From Sphingopyxis sp. H053 (GTDB lineage: Bacteria > Pseudomonadota > Alphaproteobacteria > Sphingomonadales > Sphingomonadaceae): 64,000 nucleotides of DNA. The stretch covers positions 62,001-126,000 of the forward strand of contig NZ_LNRU01000010.1 in the NCBI RefSeq assembly GCF_001468225.1, in the 5' to 3' direction. Numbering within the stretch: the stretch's first letter is position 1; the number at the start of each line of letters is the position of its first letter. Under the pieces are notes generated by a model that was given only the letters and a program-made list of their open reading frames with translations, searched no databases and was not told where the DNA came from. The position numbers were made by a program, and so were the translations under genes. This document shows, in pieces, positions 55,103-63,669 of the stretch.

Positions 55103-57643
55103 ATGAGTGACCAGTTGCGGCTCGATATTCCGCTTCTCCTCCCCGAAGTCGCCGATACCGCCGACCGCTGCGTCGCGCGCCTGACGAGCGAACTCGAAGG
55201 ACGCGAAGGCGTCGACAAGGTCCATGTTGTCCGCTCAAGCGACGGTTCGCCGCCACAGCTCTGCATCCATTACCGTCCGGATATTCTCCCGCTCGAACGC
55301 GTGCGGCAGCTCGCGCGCAGCGCCGGTGCCGAGCTCACCGGCCAGTATCAGCATCTCTTCTGGGATGACCTCGAAGGCGTCGGCCACGCCCGTCGCGCGC
55401 GGACGATCGGACTGAAGCTTCGCGAAATGCCGGGCGTGATCGAGGCCGAAGTCGGCGCCGCCGGTACGCTGCGCGCCGAGTTCCAGCGCTCGGAGACCTC
55501 CATCGAAATGATCAGAAAGACACTCTCGGATATGGGCGTCACTCAGAAATCGACTGCCGTCGCCGCGGCTGCCCCGGCACAAGCCGCCCACCAACATGGC
55601 GATGATGGCCATGACCATGGTCCGGATCACGCGCATGGGCCAGATCACAAACATGGCCATACGGGCGAGGATAGCCACGACCATGGCCATGATCATGGCG
55701 GCATCTTCGGCGAGCGGACCGAGCTGATCTTCGCGCTGCTGTGCGGTCTCGTCCTCGGCATCGGCTTTGCGATCGAGAAGCTCGCCGCGGCGCCGGAGTG
55801 GGTGCCGCTCGCATTCTATATTGCCGCTTATGGCTTCGGTGGCTGGTTCACTGTCCGCGAGGCCATCGAGAATCTGAAGCTCAAGCGCTTCGAGATCGAC
55901 ACGCTGATGCTCGTCGCCGCGGCCGGCGCTGCCGCGCTTGGTGCGTGGGCCGAAGGCGCGCTGCTCCTCTTCCTCTTCAGCCTCGGCCATGCGCTCGAAC
56001 ATTATGCCATGGGCCGCGCCAAGCGCGCAATCGAGGCGCTTGCGGAGCTGGCGCCGCAGACCGCGACGGTGAAGGATGCCGACGGGACGGCTCGCGAAGT
56101 CCCGGTCGAGCAGCTGGCGATTGGCGACACCGTCATCGTCAAGCCCAACGAGCGTCTTGCCGCCGACGGCTTCGTCGTCGTTGGCCGCACGGCGATAGAT
56201 CAGGCTCCGGTGACCGGCGAGAGCGTCCCCGTCGACAAGGAACCGGTGGCCGATCGTGCGCAGGCCGCGGCAAAGCCCGATGCACTCGACGCAAAATATC
56301 GCGTCTTCGCGGGCACCATCAACGGCTATGGCGCGATCGAGATCGCGGTAACCCGTCTTGCGGCCGATACCACGCTCGCTAAGGTCGTGAAGATGGTGAG
56401 CGAGGCGGAAACGCAGAAATCGCCGACCCAGCGCTTCACCGACAAGTTCGAGCGCATCTTCGTGCCGAGCGTGCTCGCGCTTGTGTTCGTCCTGCTCTTC
56501 GCCTGGGTCGTTGTCGACGAGCCGTTCCGCGACAGCTTCTATCGCGCCATGGCGGTCCTTGTCGCGGCAAGCCCGTGCGCGCTCGCGATCGCGACGCCGA
56601 GTGCCGTCCTGTCGGGCGTTGCGCGTGCGGCGCGCGGCGGCGTGCTGGTCAAAGGCGGTGGCCCGCTCGAAAATCTCGGCTCGCTGACCGCGCTGGCGTT
56701 CGACAAGACGGGAACGCTCACCGAAGGAAAGCCGCGCATCACCGACGTCCTGCCGGCCAGCGGCGTGCCGAAGGAGGAACTGCTGCGGATCGCGGTGGCG
56801 GTCGAGCGGCTGAGCGATCATCCGCTTGCCGCTGCCATCGCGCGCGATGGCGAGGCCATGCTGACGTCGACGCGCGTACCGGTGGCGGACGACCTTAACA
56901 GCCTGACGGGTCGCGGCGTCACGGCAAAGGTCGAGGGCGAAACCGTCCTGATCGGCAAGGCCGAAATGTTCGGTGCCGACGGCATCGCGCCGATCGGCGG
57001 CGAAGTGGCGGCTGCGATCGCCGGCCTCCGCGAGCAGGGCCGCACGACGATGGTCGTTCGTATGGGCGACCGCGATCTTGGCGCGATCGGTCTGATGGAC
57101 ACGCCGCGCGAAGCGGCGCGCACCGCGATCGCCAAACTGCGCGAGCTCGGCATCGGCCGGATGATCATGATTTCGGGCGATCACCAGAAGGTCGCGGAAT
57201 CGATTGCCGCCGAGGTCGGGATCGACGAGGCCTGGGGCGACCTGATGCCCGATCAGAAGGTCGACGCCATTCGCGACCTCAAGGCGCAGCAGCCGGTCGC
57301 CATGGTCGGTGACGGCGTCAATGACGCACCGGCGATGGCGAGCGCCACCGTCGGGATCGCGATGGGCGCCGCGGGGTCCGATGTTGCCCTCGAAACCGCC
57401 GACGTCGCGCTGATGGCCGATGACCTCGCTCATCTGCCGTTCGCGATCGGACTTAGCCGCCAGACGCGCCGCATCATCCGCCAGAATCTGGTGGTCAGCC
57501 TCGGCGTCGTCGTGGTCCTCGTGCCGGCGACGATCTTCGGACTCGGAATCGGTGCGGCGGTCGCGGCGCACGAAGGCTCGACCCTCGTCGTCGTCGCCAA
57601 CGCGCTTCGCCTGCTCGCCTATCGCGATCGCAGCATGGGCTGA
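55103..57643 (+). CDS. P1B-4-type heavy-metal P-type ATPase (Co/Zn/Fe/Ni export)
   Basis: An 846-residue ATPase. The N-terminal 160 residues look like two degenerate heavy-metal domains without CXXC, followed by a His/Asp-rich linker (GDDGHDHGPDHAHGPDHKHG, continuing to about 197). The transport motif in membrane segment 6 is AASPCALAIATP (SPC near 490), the phosphorylated Asp is in FDKTGTLTEGKP (534), the hinge is GDGVNDAPAM (about 736), and HEGSTLVVVANALRLL ends the protein. SPC with HEGxT is the P1B-4 signature, unlike the CPC of ZntA or CopA. The N-terminal extension is unusual for this subfamily. It belongs to the export block. Confidence 0.9.
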   Translation: MSDQLRLDIPLLLPEVADTADRCVARLTSELEGREGVDKVHVVRSSDGSPPQLCIHYRPDILPLERVRQLARSAGAELTGQYQHLFWDDLEGVGHARRARTIGLKLREMPGVIEAEVGAAGTLRAEFQRSETSIEMIRKTLSDMGVTQKSTAVAAAAPAQAAHQHGDDGHDHGPDHAHGPDHKHGHTGEDSHDHGHDHGGIFGERTELIFALLCGLVLGIGFAIEKLAAAPEWVPLAFYIAAYGFGGWFTVREAIENLKLKRFEIDTLMLVAAAGAAALGAWAEGALLLFLFSLGHALEHYAMGRAKRAIEALAELAPQTATVKDADGTAREVPVEQLAIGDTVIVKPNERLAADGFVVVGRTAIDQAPVTGESVPVDKEPVADRAQAAAKPDALDAKYRVFAGTINGYGAIEIAVTRLAADTTLAKVVKMVSEAETQKSPTQRFTDKFERIFVPSVLALVFVLLFAWVVVDEPFRDSFYRAMAVLVAASPCALAIATPSAVLSGVARAARGGVLVKGGGPLENLGSLTALAFDKTGTLTEGKPRITDVLPASGVPKEELLRIAVAVERLSDHPLAAAIARDGEAMLTSTRVPVADDLNSLTGRGVTAKVEGETVLIGKAEMFGADGIAPIGGEVAAAIAGLREQGRTTMVVRMGDRDLGAIGLMDTPREAARTAIAKLRELGIGRMIMISGDHQKVAESIAAEVGIDEAWGDLMPDQKVDAIRDLKAQQPVAMVGDGVNDAPAMASATVGIAMGAAGSDVALETADVALMADDLAHLPFAIGLSRQTRRIIRQNLVVSLGVVVVLVPATIFGLGIGAAVAAHEGSTLVVVANALRLLAYRDRSMG

Positions 57644-57687
57644 GGGCGCACAGTCGCGGTGGGATCGAACCGGAAGGGGGAGAGAGG

Positions 57688-60600
57688 ATGAACTTCAAGA
57701 ATATCTCGGCCTGGTCCATCCGGAACCCGATCCCGCCGCTCGTCATGTTCTTCGGTCTGACGGTGGCGGGCATCGTCTCCTTCCTCATGATGGGGGTCCA
57801 GAGCGATCCCGACATCGATTTTCCGGGCGCCATCGTCATCATCGCCCAGCCGGGCGCCGCGCCCACCGAACTCGAAACGCAGGTCACGCAGCGTGTCGAG
57901 GCGGCGGTGCGGACGATCGAGGGGATCGACGAGCTCAATTCGACGGTTACCGAAGGCCAGTCGCAGACCTTCGTCCAGTTCGCGATCGGCACGCCGATCG
58001 ACCGGGCGGTGACTGACATTCGCGACAAGATCACCCAGATCCGCAGCAACCTGCCGAACGGCATCCTCGAACCGCAGGTTATCCGCCTCTCTACCTCGGG
58101 CAACACGCTTGCCTATTGGTCGGCTTCGGCCACCGATATGACGCTCGAGGAATTGAGCTGGTATGTCGACAATGTCGTCGCGAAGCGGCTGATCGCGGTC
58201 CCCGGCATGGGCGACGCCTATCGCCGGGGCGGCGTCAGCCGCGAAATCCGCGTCATCCTCAACCCCGAACGCATGCGCGCCTACGGCCTTACCGCCGCCG
58301 CGGTGAACACCCAGCTCGTCCAGCTCAATGTCAATGCGGCCGGCGGCCGGATGGAGGTCGCGGGCTCCGAGCAGGCGGTGCGTATCCTCGGGAACGCGAG
58401 CAGCGCCAACGCGCTCGGCGAGACGCTAATCTCGGTCGGGACGAACCGGACCGTGCGCCTCGCCGATATCGCCGAGGTCAAGGATCTCTACGCCGAGCAG
58501 CGCTCGGTCTCGAAGCAGGACGGGCGGCAGGTGCTGACCTTCGGCTTCGAGCGCGCCAAGGGCGCCTCGGATGTGACCGTCTATGACGCTGCGGTCGAGG
58601 AGCTGCGAAAACTCGAGAAGGAAAACCCCAAGGTCAAATTCACCGAGCTGTTCAGCGATATCGAATATACCAAAGGCCAATATCATTCGGCGATCAATGC
58701 GATGGTCGAGGGCGCGATCCTCGCGGTCGTCGTCGTCTTCCTTTTCTTGCGCGACTGGCGGGCGACGTTGATCTCGGCGCTCGCCATCCCGCTGTCGGCG
58801 GTCCCGACCTTCCTGTTCATGGACCTCATGGGCTTCTCGCTCAACATGATGACCTTGCTCGCGCTCAGCCTCGTTGCCGGCGTGCTGGTCGACGATGCGA
58901 TCGTCGAGATCGAGAATATCGTGCGCCACATGCGGATGGGCAAATCGGCCTATCAGGCCTCGATCGATGCGGCCGACGAGATCGGCCTCGCGGTGCTCGC
59001 GACAACCATGACGATCGTCGCGGTGTTCCTGCCGGTCGGGCTGATGCCGGGCGTCGCCGGGCAATATTTCAAGAATTTCGGACTGACGGTCGTGGCCGCG
59101 GTGCTGATGAGCCTCGCGGTCGCGCGCATGATCACACCCATGCTCGCCGCCTATTTTCTCTCTGCGCAGGGTCCGCAAAAGCATGGCGAGGGCCCGCTGA
59201 TCGACACCTATATGCGCATCTTGCGCTGGAGCCTCGACACCAGCGGGGCCGCTGCCGCGCGTGCGCGCGGCGGGCGCTGGAAATGGCTCGGTTACATCAA
59301 GGACCATCGCGTCTGGGTGGTCGGCATCGGTGTGCTGGCGCTCTTTGCGACCATTTTCAGCTTCTCGCTGCTCCCGATGACCTTCCAGCCGTCGATCGAT
59401 TCCGACACGAGCCGCGTGGCCATCCAGCTCGCCCCGGGCGCAACGCTCGAACAGACCGAGGCAGTGGCCGACGAGGTGACCGATCTCATGAAGCGCGACC
59501 CGCTCGTCGAATCCGCCCTGTCGCGGATCGATGTCGGCACGGCGACGGTCTATCTGAAATTGCGCAAGGACCGCGAGCTGACCTCGACCGAGTTCGAAAA
59601 GGACCGCGCGCCGCGGCTAGCGCAGGTTCCCGATGCCCGAATCAACTTCCAGTCGCAGCATGGCGGCGGCGGCGGCAGCAGCCGCGACATCTCGATCACG
59701 CTCGGCAGCGACGACCCGAAGAAGCTCGAAGATGTCGGCAACCGGCTGCTTGCCGAGATGGCCCGCGTGAAGGAAATCCGGTCGCCGCGTGTCGAGGGCA
59801 ATCTTCAGCGCCCCGAGATCGTCATTCGCCCGCGCTTCGCGCTCGCGGCGCAGCTCGGCGTGACGACGCAGGCGCTCAGCCAGTCGATCCGCGTCGCGAC
59901 ATTGGGCGAGATCGACCAGAATAGCGCGAAATTCTCGCTGTCCGACCGGCAAATCCCCGTTCGCGTCGCGCTTGCGGAAACCGCGCGCGAGCGGCTCGAT
60001 ACGCTGCGCAATATGCCTGTTCCGACCCGGAACGGGGGAACGGTGCCGCTCTCGGTTGTGGCCGAGATCGGCTTCGGCGCCGGCCCGACCCAGATCAATC
60101 GGACCAACCAGGTGCGCCAGCTCACCATCGGGGCCGACCTGGCTCCGGGTCTCGTGACCGGTCAGGCGATGGACAAGGTCGAGGCGCTGCCGGCGCTCAA
60201 GGCGCTGCCCGCCGGGGTCACGCGGCTGGTACTCGGGAGCGCCAAGTGGCAGGCCGAGATGCTGCGCAACTTCGCGATCGCGGTCGTATCGGGGATTTTT
60301 CTCGTGCTCGCTGTGCTGATCCTACTCTATCGCAAGATCATCCCGCCCTTCGTCAACATGGGCTCGCTTCTGCTCGCCCCGCTCGGCGGGGCGGTCGCGT
60401 TGCTGCTGACGGGCTATCCGCTCTCGCTTCCCGTGTTCATCGGCGTGCTGATGCTGCTCGGTATCGTCGGCAAGAACAGCATCCTTCTCGTCGACTTCGC
60501 GATCGAGGAAATGGCGTCGGGGGTGCCGCGCGACGAGGCGATTGTCGACGCCGGACACAAGCGCGCGCAGCCGATCCTGATGACCACGGTCGCGATGGTC

Positions 60601-60867
60601 GCGGGCATGATCCCGACCGCGCTGTCGCTCACCGGCGACGGCGCATGGCGCGCGCCGATGGCGGTCACGGTGATCGGCGGGCTCATCCTGTCGACGATGC
60701 TGACACTGCTGATCGTGCCGGCGTCCTTCAGCCTCGCGGCGGGCTTCGAACGCCGGATGGTCCCGCGCTTGCGCCGCTGGTTCACGACGGGCGGCGCGCA
60801 CGCCGACCCATCGCCTGCGGGCGTCACCGACATCGGCGCGGGGCAAAGCCCGGCGGCCGATCGATAG
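57688..60867 (+). CDS. HAE1-type RND efflux pump without its own adaptor
   Basis: A 1059-residue RND pump. It has the HAE1-type membrane segment 4 motif (LALSLVAGVLVDDAIVEIEN) in place of the HME motif of the two Czc pumps, so organic substrates are more likely. PGAIVIIAQPGAAPTELETQ and the two large periplasmic loops match the AcrB/MexF group. No gene for a membrane fusion protein or outer-membrane channel adjoins it; it may borrow one. GGGGGAGAGAGG precedes the start, 44 bases after the ATPase stop. Confidence 0.9.
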   Translation: MNFKNISAWSIRNPIPPLVMFFGLTVAGIVSFLMMGVQSDPDIDFPGAIVIIAQPGAAPTELETQVTQRVEAAVRTIEGIDELNSTVTEGQSQTFVQFAIGTPIDRAVTDIRDKITQIRSNLPNGILEPQVIRLSTSGNTLAYWSASATDMTLEELSWYVDNVVAKRLIAVPGMGDAYRRGGVSREIRVILNPERMRAYGLTAAAVNTQLVQLNVNAAGGRMEVAGSEQAVRILGNASSANALGETLISVGTNRTVRLADIAEVKDLYAEQRSVSKQDGRQVLTFGFERAKGASDVTVYDAAVEELRKLEKENPKVKFTELFSDIEYTKGQYHSAINAMVEGAILAVVVVFLFLRDWRATLISALAIPLSAVPTFLFMDLMGFSLNMMTLLALSLVAGVLVDDAIVEIENIVRHMRMGKSAYQASIDAADEIGLAVLATTMTIVAVFLPVGLMPGVAGQYFKNFGLTVVAAVLMSLAVARMITPMLAAYFLSAQGPQKHGEGPLIDTYMRILRWSLDTSGAAAARARGGRWKWLGYIKDHRVWVVGIGVLALFATIFSFSLLPMTFQPSIDSDTSRVAIQLAPGATLEQTEAVADEVTDLMKRDPLVESALSRIDVGTATVYLKLRKDRELTSTEFEKDRAPRLAQVPDARINFQSQHGGGGGSSRDISITLGSDDPKKLEDVGNRLLAEMARVKEIRSPRVEGNLQRPEIVIRPRFALAAQLGVTTQALSQSIRVATLGEIDQNSAKFSLSDRQIPVRVALAETARERLDTLRNMPVPTRNGGTVPLSVVAEIGFGAGPTQINRTNQVRQLTIGADLAPGLVTGQAMDKVEALPALKALPAGVTRLVLGSAKWQAEMLRNFAIAVVSGIFLVLAVLILLYRKIIPPFVNMGSLLLAPLGGAVALLLTGYPLSLPVFIGVLMLLGIVGKNSILLVDFAIEEMASGVPRDEAIVDAGHKRAQPILMTTVAMVAGMIPTALSLTGDGAWRAPMAVTVIGGLILSTMLTLLIVPASFSLAAGFERRMVPRLRRWFTTGGAHADPSPAGVTDIGAGQSPAADR

Positions 60868-60880
60868 AGGAGTTAAGCTG

Positions 60881-61366
60881 ATGGAGTTCGAGCGGGAGCA
60901 TGACCTCCCCTATAGTCCGGAGCAGATATGGGCGGTCCTCGGCGATTTCGAGAACCACCGGATCTGGAATCCCTATGTCCGGATCGAGCAGCTTGCCGAG
61001 GACCCGATCGCGATCCGCTATTCGATGCGCATGGATCCGCACAAGCCCAAGTTTCTCGAAGTCTCCGCGGCGGTGCTCTCCGCGCGCCCGGGCGAGGAGC
61101 TGATACTCGACGTCAAGCCGAGCTTCATCCTCCAGTTCGAGGAGAGTTATATCCTGACGCCGACGGCGAGCGGGACGAAGTTCGTTCACCGCTATCGTTG
61201 CCGCGGGCCCTTTGCCTGGCTCCGGCTTCCCGGCATCAAGACCAGCTTCCAGCGAATGATCGCGTCGATCGACGGCATCCTGCTCAGCTACCTCAAGTCC
61301 AAATACAGCAAGCCGCCACCGCCGCCGCGACGGCCCAAGTCCAAGTTCAAAGGTGGCCGGCGATGA
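60881..61366 (+). CDS. SRPBCC (START-like) domain protein, second of two
   Basis: A 161-residue protein with the SRPBCC pattern (HDLPYSPEQIWAVLGDFENH, RIWNPYV, then strands and a closing helix FQRMIASIDGILLSYLKSKY) and a Pro/Arg/Lys-rich tail. It is distantly similar to the protein at 54442. The gene starts 13 bases after the HAE1 pump, and its stop overlaps the dsbB start as ATGA, so it is tightly coupled to both. The ligand is unknown. Confidence 0.78.
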   Translation: MEFEREHDLPYSPEQIWAVLGDFENHRIWNPYVRIEQLAEDPIAIRYSMRMDPHKPKFLEVSAAVLSARPGEELILDVKPSFILQFEESYILTPTASGTKFVHRYRCRGPFAWLRLPGIKTSFQRMIASIDGILLSYLKSKYSKPPPPPRRPKSKFKGGRR

Positions 61367-61797
61367 CGAGCTTTCCGCTGCTCGCGCCGCACAAATGGCG
61401 TCCGCTCGGCGCGGCCTGGGCAATCGCCCTCCTGTCGAGCCTGGCCGTCCTCTTCGTCGGCGAGGTCATGGGCCAGGCGCCGTGCGACCTCTGCTGGTTC
61501 CAGCGTAGCTTCATGTTCCCGCTTGCGATCATTCTCGGCATCGCGGCGTTCAGGTCGGACCGCGCCATCGTTCCTTATGGGCTGGCGCTGGCTGCGGGCG
61601 GTGGTCTCGTCGCTTTCTATCATAGCCTGCTCTACGTCGGCGTCATTCCGGCCCCGATCGTCCCCTGCACCGGCGGTCCATCATGCTCGGGAGAGAGCAT
61701 GGCAATCGGAGGCGTGCCGCTGCCCCTCCCGTCGCTGACCGCGTTCGCGCTCATCCTCACCCTCTTGCTCAACTTCCAAAGGAGACTGAAATCATGA
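61363..61797 (+). CDS. DsbB-family disulfide oxidase (BdbC-like)
   Basis: A 144-residue inner-membrane protein with four membrane segments. The quinone-linked pair is CDLCW (Cys-41, Cys-44), and a second pair lies in PCTGGPSCSG, so both redox sites are present. It reoxidises a DsbA partner and passes electrons to quinone. It starts by ATGA overlap with the SRPBCC gene and ends by ATGA overlap with the DsbA-like gene, so the three are translated together. Confidence 0.9.
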   Translation: MTSFPLLAPHKWRPLGAAWAIALLSSLAVLFVGEVMGQAPCDLCWFQRSFMFPLAIILGIAAFRSDRAIVPYGLALAAGGGLVAFYHSLLYVGVIPAPIVPCTGGPSCSGESMAIGGVPLPLPSLTAFALILTLLLNFQRRLKS

Positions 61798-62438
61798 ACA
61801 AACGCATCGGAGTGGTGGCCACGCTTGTCGTTTCCGCACTCGCTTTCACCGGCGGCGCGATGCTCTACAGCGGAACCGCCGAGGGCGAACCCACGAAGAA
61901 GGTCGTGGCGGGGCCCGTCGACAGCCTCATTCGCCCGCATTCGCCGATCATCGGACCGAAAAATGCCCCGGTCACCATCGTCGAATTTTTCGACCCGTCG
62001 TGCGAGGCCTGCCGCGCCTTCTATCCCACGGTGAAGGGCATCGTTGCCAAATATCCCAAGGATGTGCGTCTCGTTATGCGCTACCTGCCGCTGCACCCCG
62101 GCTCGGCCGAGGCGATCGTGATCCTCGAAGCCGCCCGCGTCCAGGGCAAGCTCGAGCCGGTGACGGCCGCCCTGCTCGAAGCGCAGCCCGAATGGCACGA
62201 CGGCAAGATGGACGGTGCCTGGGCGGCCGCCGAGAAGGCCGGCCTCAATGTCGCGAAGGCGCGCGCGATGCCGACAACCGATGCGATGGCCTGGATGGAG
62301 CAGGACATCGCCGACGCGCGTGCGGTCGGCGTCCGGGGCACGCCGACCTTCTTCGTCAATGGCGAGATGCTCGTCCAGCCGAGCCCCGAACAGGTCGAGG
62401 CCCGAGTCCAGGCCGCGGTAGCGGCAAAGGGCAAATGA
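61794..62438 (+). CDS. DsbA-family thiol:disulfide oxidoreductase
   Basis: A 214-residue exported thioredoxin-fold protein with an N-terminal signal/anchor (VVATLVVSALAFTGGAML). The active site is FFDPSCEACRAF (Cys-70, Cys-73) and the cis-Pro loop is GVRGTPTFFVNG. It belongs to the Com1/BdbD-like group that pairs with short DsbB proteins. Start MNKRIGV at 61794 overlaps the dsbB stop. It may form disulfides in the Cys-containing secreted proteins of the metal block, or serve in copper or metal stress. Confidence 0.9.
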   Translation: MNKRIGVVATLVVSALAFTGGAMLYSGTAEGEPTKKVVAGPVDSLIRPHSPIIGPKNAPVTIVEFFDPSCEACRAFYPTVKGIVAKYPKDVRLVMRYLPLHPGSAEAIVILEAARVQGKLEPVTAALLEAQPEWHDGKMDGAWAAAEKAGLNVAKARAMPTTDAMAWMEQDIADARAVGVRGTPTFFVNGEMLVQPSPEQVEARVQAAVAAKGK

Positions 62439-62444
62439 GGGCCC

Positions 62445-62479
62445 GCACCCGTCCCGCTTCGTCCACGCGGGACGGGTGC
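62445..62479 (+). terminator. Hairpin after the DsbA-like gene
   Basis: A perfect 13-bp stem GCACCCGTCCCGC / GCGGGACGGGTGC with a 9-base loop, 6 bases after the stop codon. No T-run follows, but the strength and place suggest the end of the rightward operon. Confidence 0.55.
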
Positions 62480-62629
62480 CCACCATGCGGCGCGATACTG
62501 TCTCTCCCGCCATCGGCCTGTCGCATGGAGACGCCGGGTCACCGTCCGATCGGCAGCATCGGAGCCAATATTCACAGCGCATTCAAACATGAAGGGGGAT
62601 TTTGAACGCCACGAAAAGGAGAGACTGAC

Positions 62630-62935
62630 ATGCGAAAACTGATGACGATCGCGGCCGCGATGCTCGCCTTCGCGCTCCCCGGAACAGCGCTTGCCCAGCA
62701 CCATGGCGATCGCGGGGGATATAGCCGCGGACATGACGCGCCACGTGGTCATGACCGCGACTATCGTTCCTCACGCCACGGCGTGCCCAATTATGGCTAT
62801 GATCGTGGCTATCGTGGCTACGATCCCTACTACCGCGGCCATGATCGCCGCTATGAACGGCGGGACCGCTACGAGCGGCGCTATCAGAAGCGCCGGATGC
62901 ACCACCATCACCGCGGGCGTCACTGGCGCGGCTAG
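62630..62935 (+). CDS. Small basic secreted protein rich in His, Arg and Tyr
   Basis: A 101-residue protein with a clear signal peptide (LMTIAAAMLAFALPGTALAQ). The mature part is a low-complexity chain of Arg, Tyr, Gly, His and Asp, such as YGYDRGYRGYDPYYRGHDRR and HHHHRGRH near the end. It may bind metals or anionic polymers in the periplasm, but no family is recognised. AAGGAGA precedes the start. It stands after the DsbA-like gene, separated by a hairpin. Confidence 0.65.
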   Translation: MRKLMTIAAAMLAFALPGTALAQHHGDRGGYSRGHDAPRGHDRDYRSSRHGVPNYGYDRGYRGYDPYYRGHDRRYERRDRYERRYQKRRMHHHHRGRHWRG

Positions 62936-62962
62936 CCGCGACCGCGCGGGCCGGGCGAGAAA

Positions 62963-63622
62963 CTACCGCTTCGCCCCATAGATTGAAATCGAGCCGGTCG
63001 GCGTCGGGATGACTCTCATCTCTTCGACCGCCTCGAAACCCGCGGCTTTAAGGATCACCGGGACGCAGCCCTTAGCGTTGGGTTCGGTATATTCGAACCC
63101 GTCGAGCAGCTGGATCTGTCGAAAAAGCATGCGCATCAGCAGCGAGCGCTGCTCGCCATAGTCGGCTATGAAAAGGGTCCCGCCCGGCCTCAGGAGCCTG
63201 AACATCTGCGCGGCAATCGCTTCCTTAACGGCCATCGGGCACTGGTGAAGGACCAGGCTCGATACGATCTTGTCGCATTGCCGGAGTGCGTCGATGCCGT
63301 CCAGCTCGTCGCCCATAGCCTCGAACCATCGAATCTCGGCATCGGCAACCTCAGCCTTGGCGCGCGCGATTTCCAGCACGGCGGGGTCGGGATCGACCGC
63401 CAGAACGATGCTCTCCGGCGCCGCCTGCTTGAGGGCGATCGCAAAGGTTCCCGTGCCGCACCCGATATCGACGATCCGCTCGCCCGGCCGCGGTTCGGCG
63501 AAGCGCAGCAAGTCGCTTCGCCATCTTTTCTCTCTGGTCATGAGGGCTATGGCGGCATCGTAGCGGTCGAGCGATCCGCTCTTGCCGAGTGCCGGGACGA
63601 AGTCTCTGTGTGCGTCTGACAT
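62963..63622 (-). CDS. Class I SAM-dependent methyltransferase
   Basis: A 219-residue methyltransferase. Motif I is VDIGCGTGTFAIAL, followed by the acidic strand LAVDPDP and the region RLLRPGGTLFIADYG. No substrate-specific features are visible. It lies on the minus strand, 47 bases after the start region of an AraC-type gene, and may be controlled by it. Not obviously part of the metal operon, from which it converges. Confidence 0.82.
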   Translation of the reverse strand: MSDAHRDFVPALGKSGSLDRYDAAIALMTREKRWRSDLLRFAEPRPGERIVDIGCGTGTFAIALKQAAPESIVLAVDPDPAVLEIARAKAEVADAEIRWFEAMGDELDGIDALRQCDKIVSSLVLHQCPMAVKEAIAAQMFRLLRPGGTLFIADYGEQRSLLMRMLFRQIQLLDGFEYTEPNAKGCVPVILKAAGFEAVEEMRVIPTPTGSISIYGAKR

Positions 63623-63669
63623 GATGCGCCTCTACCAGGCGCGATCACGCACCGGCTTGAACGGAGAGG

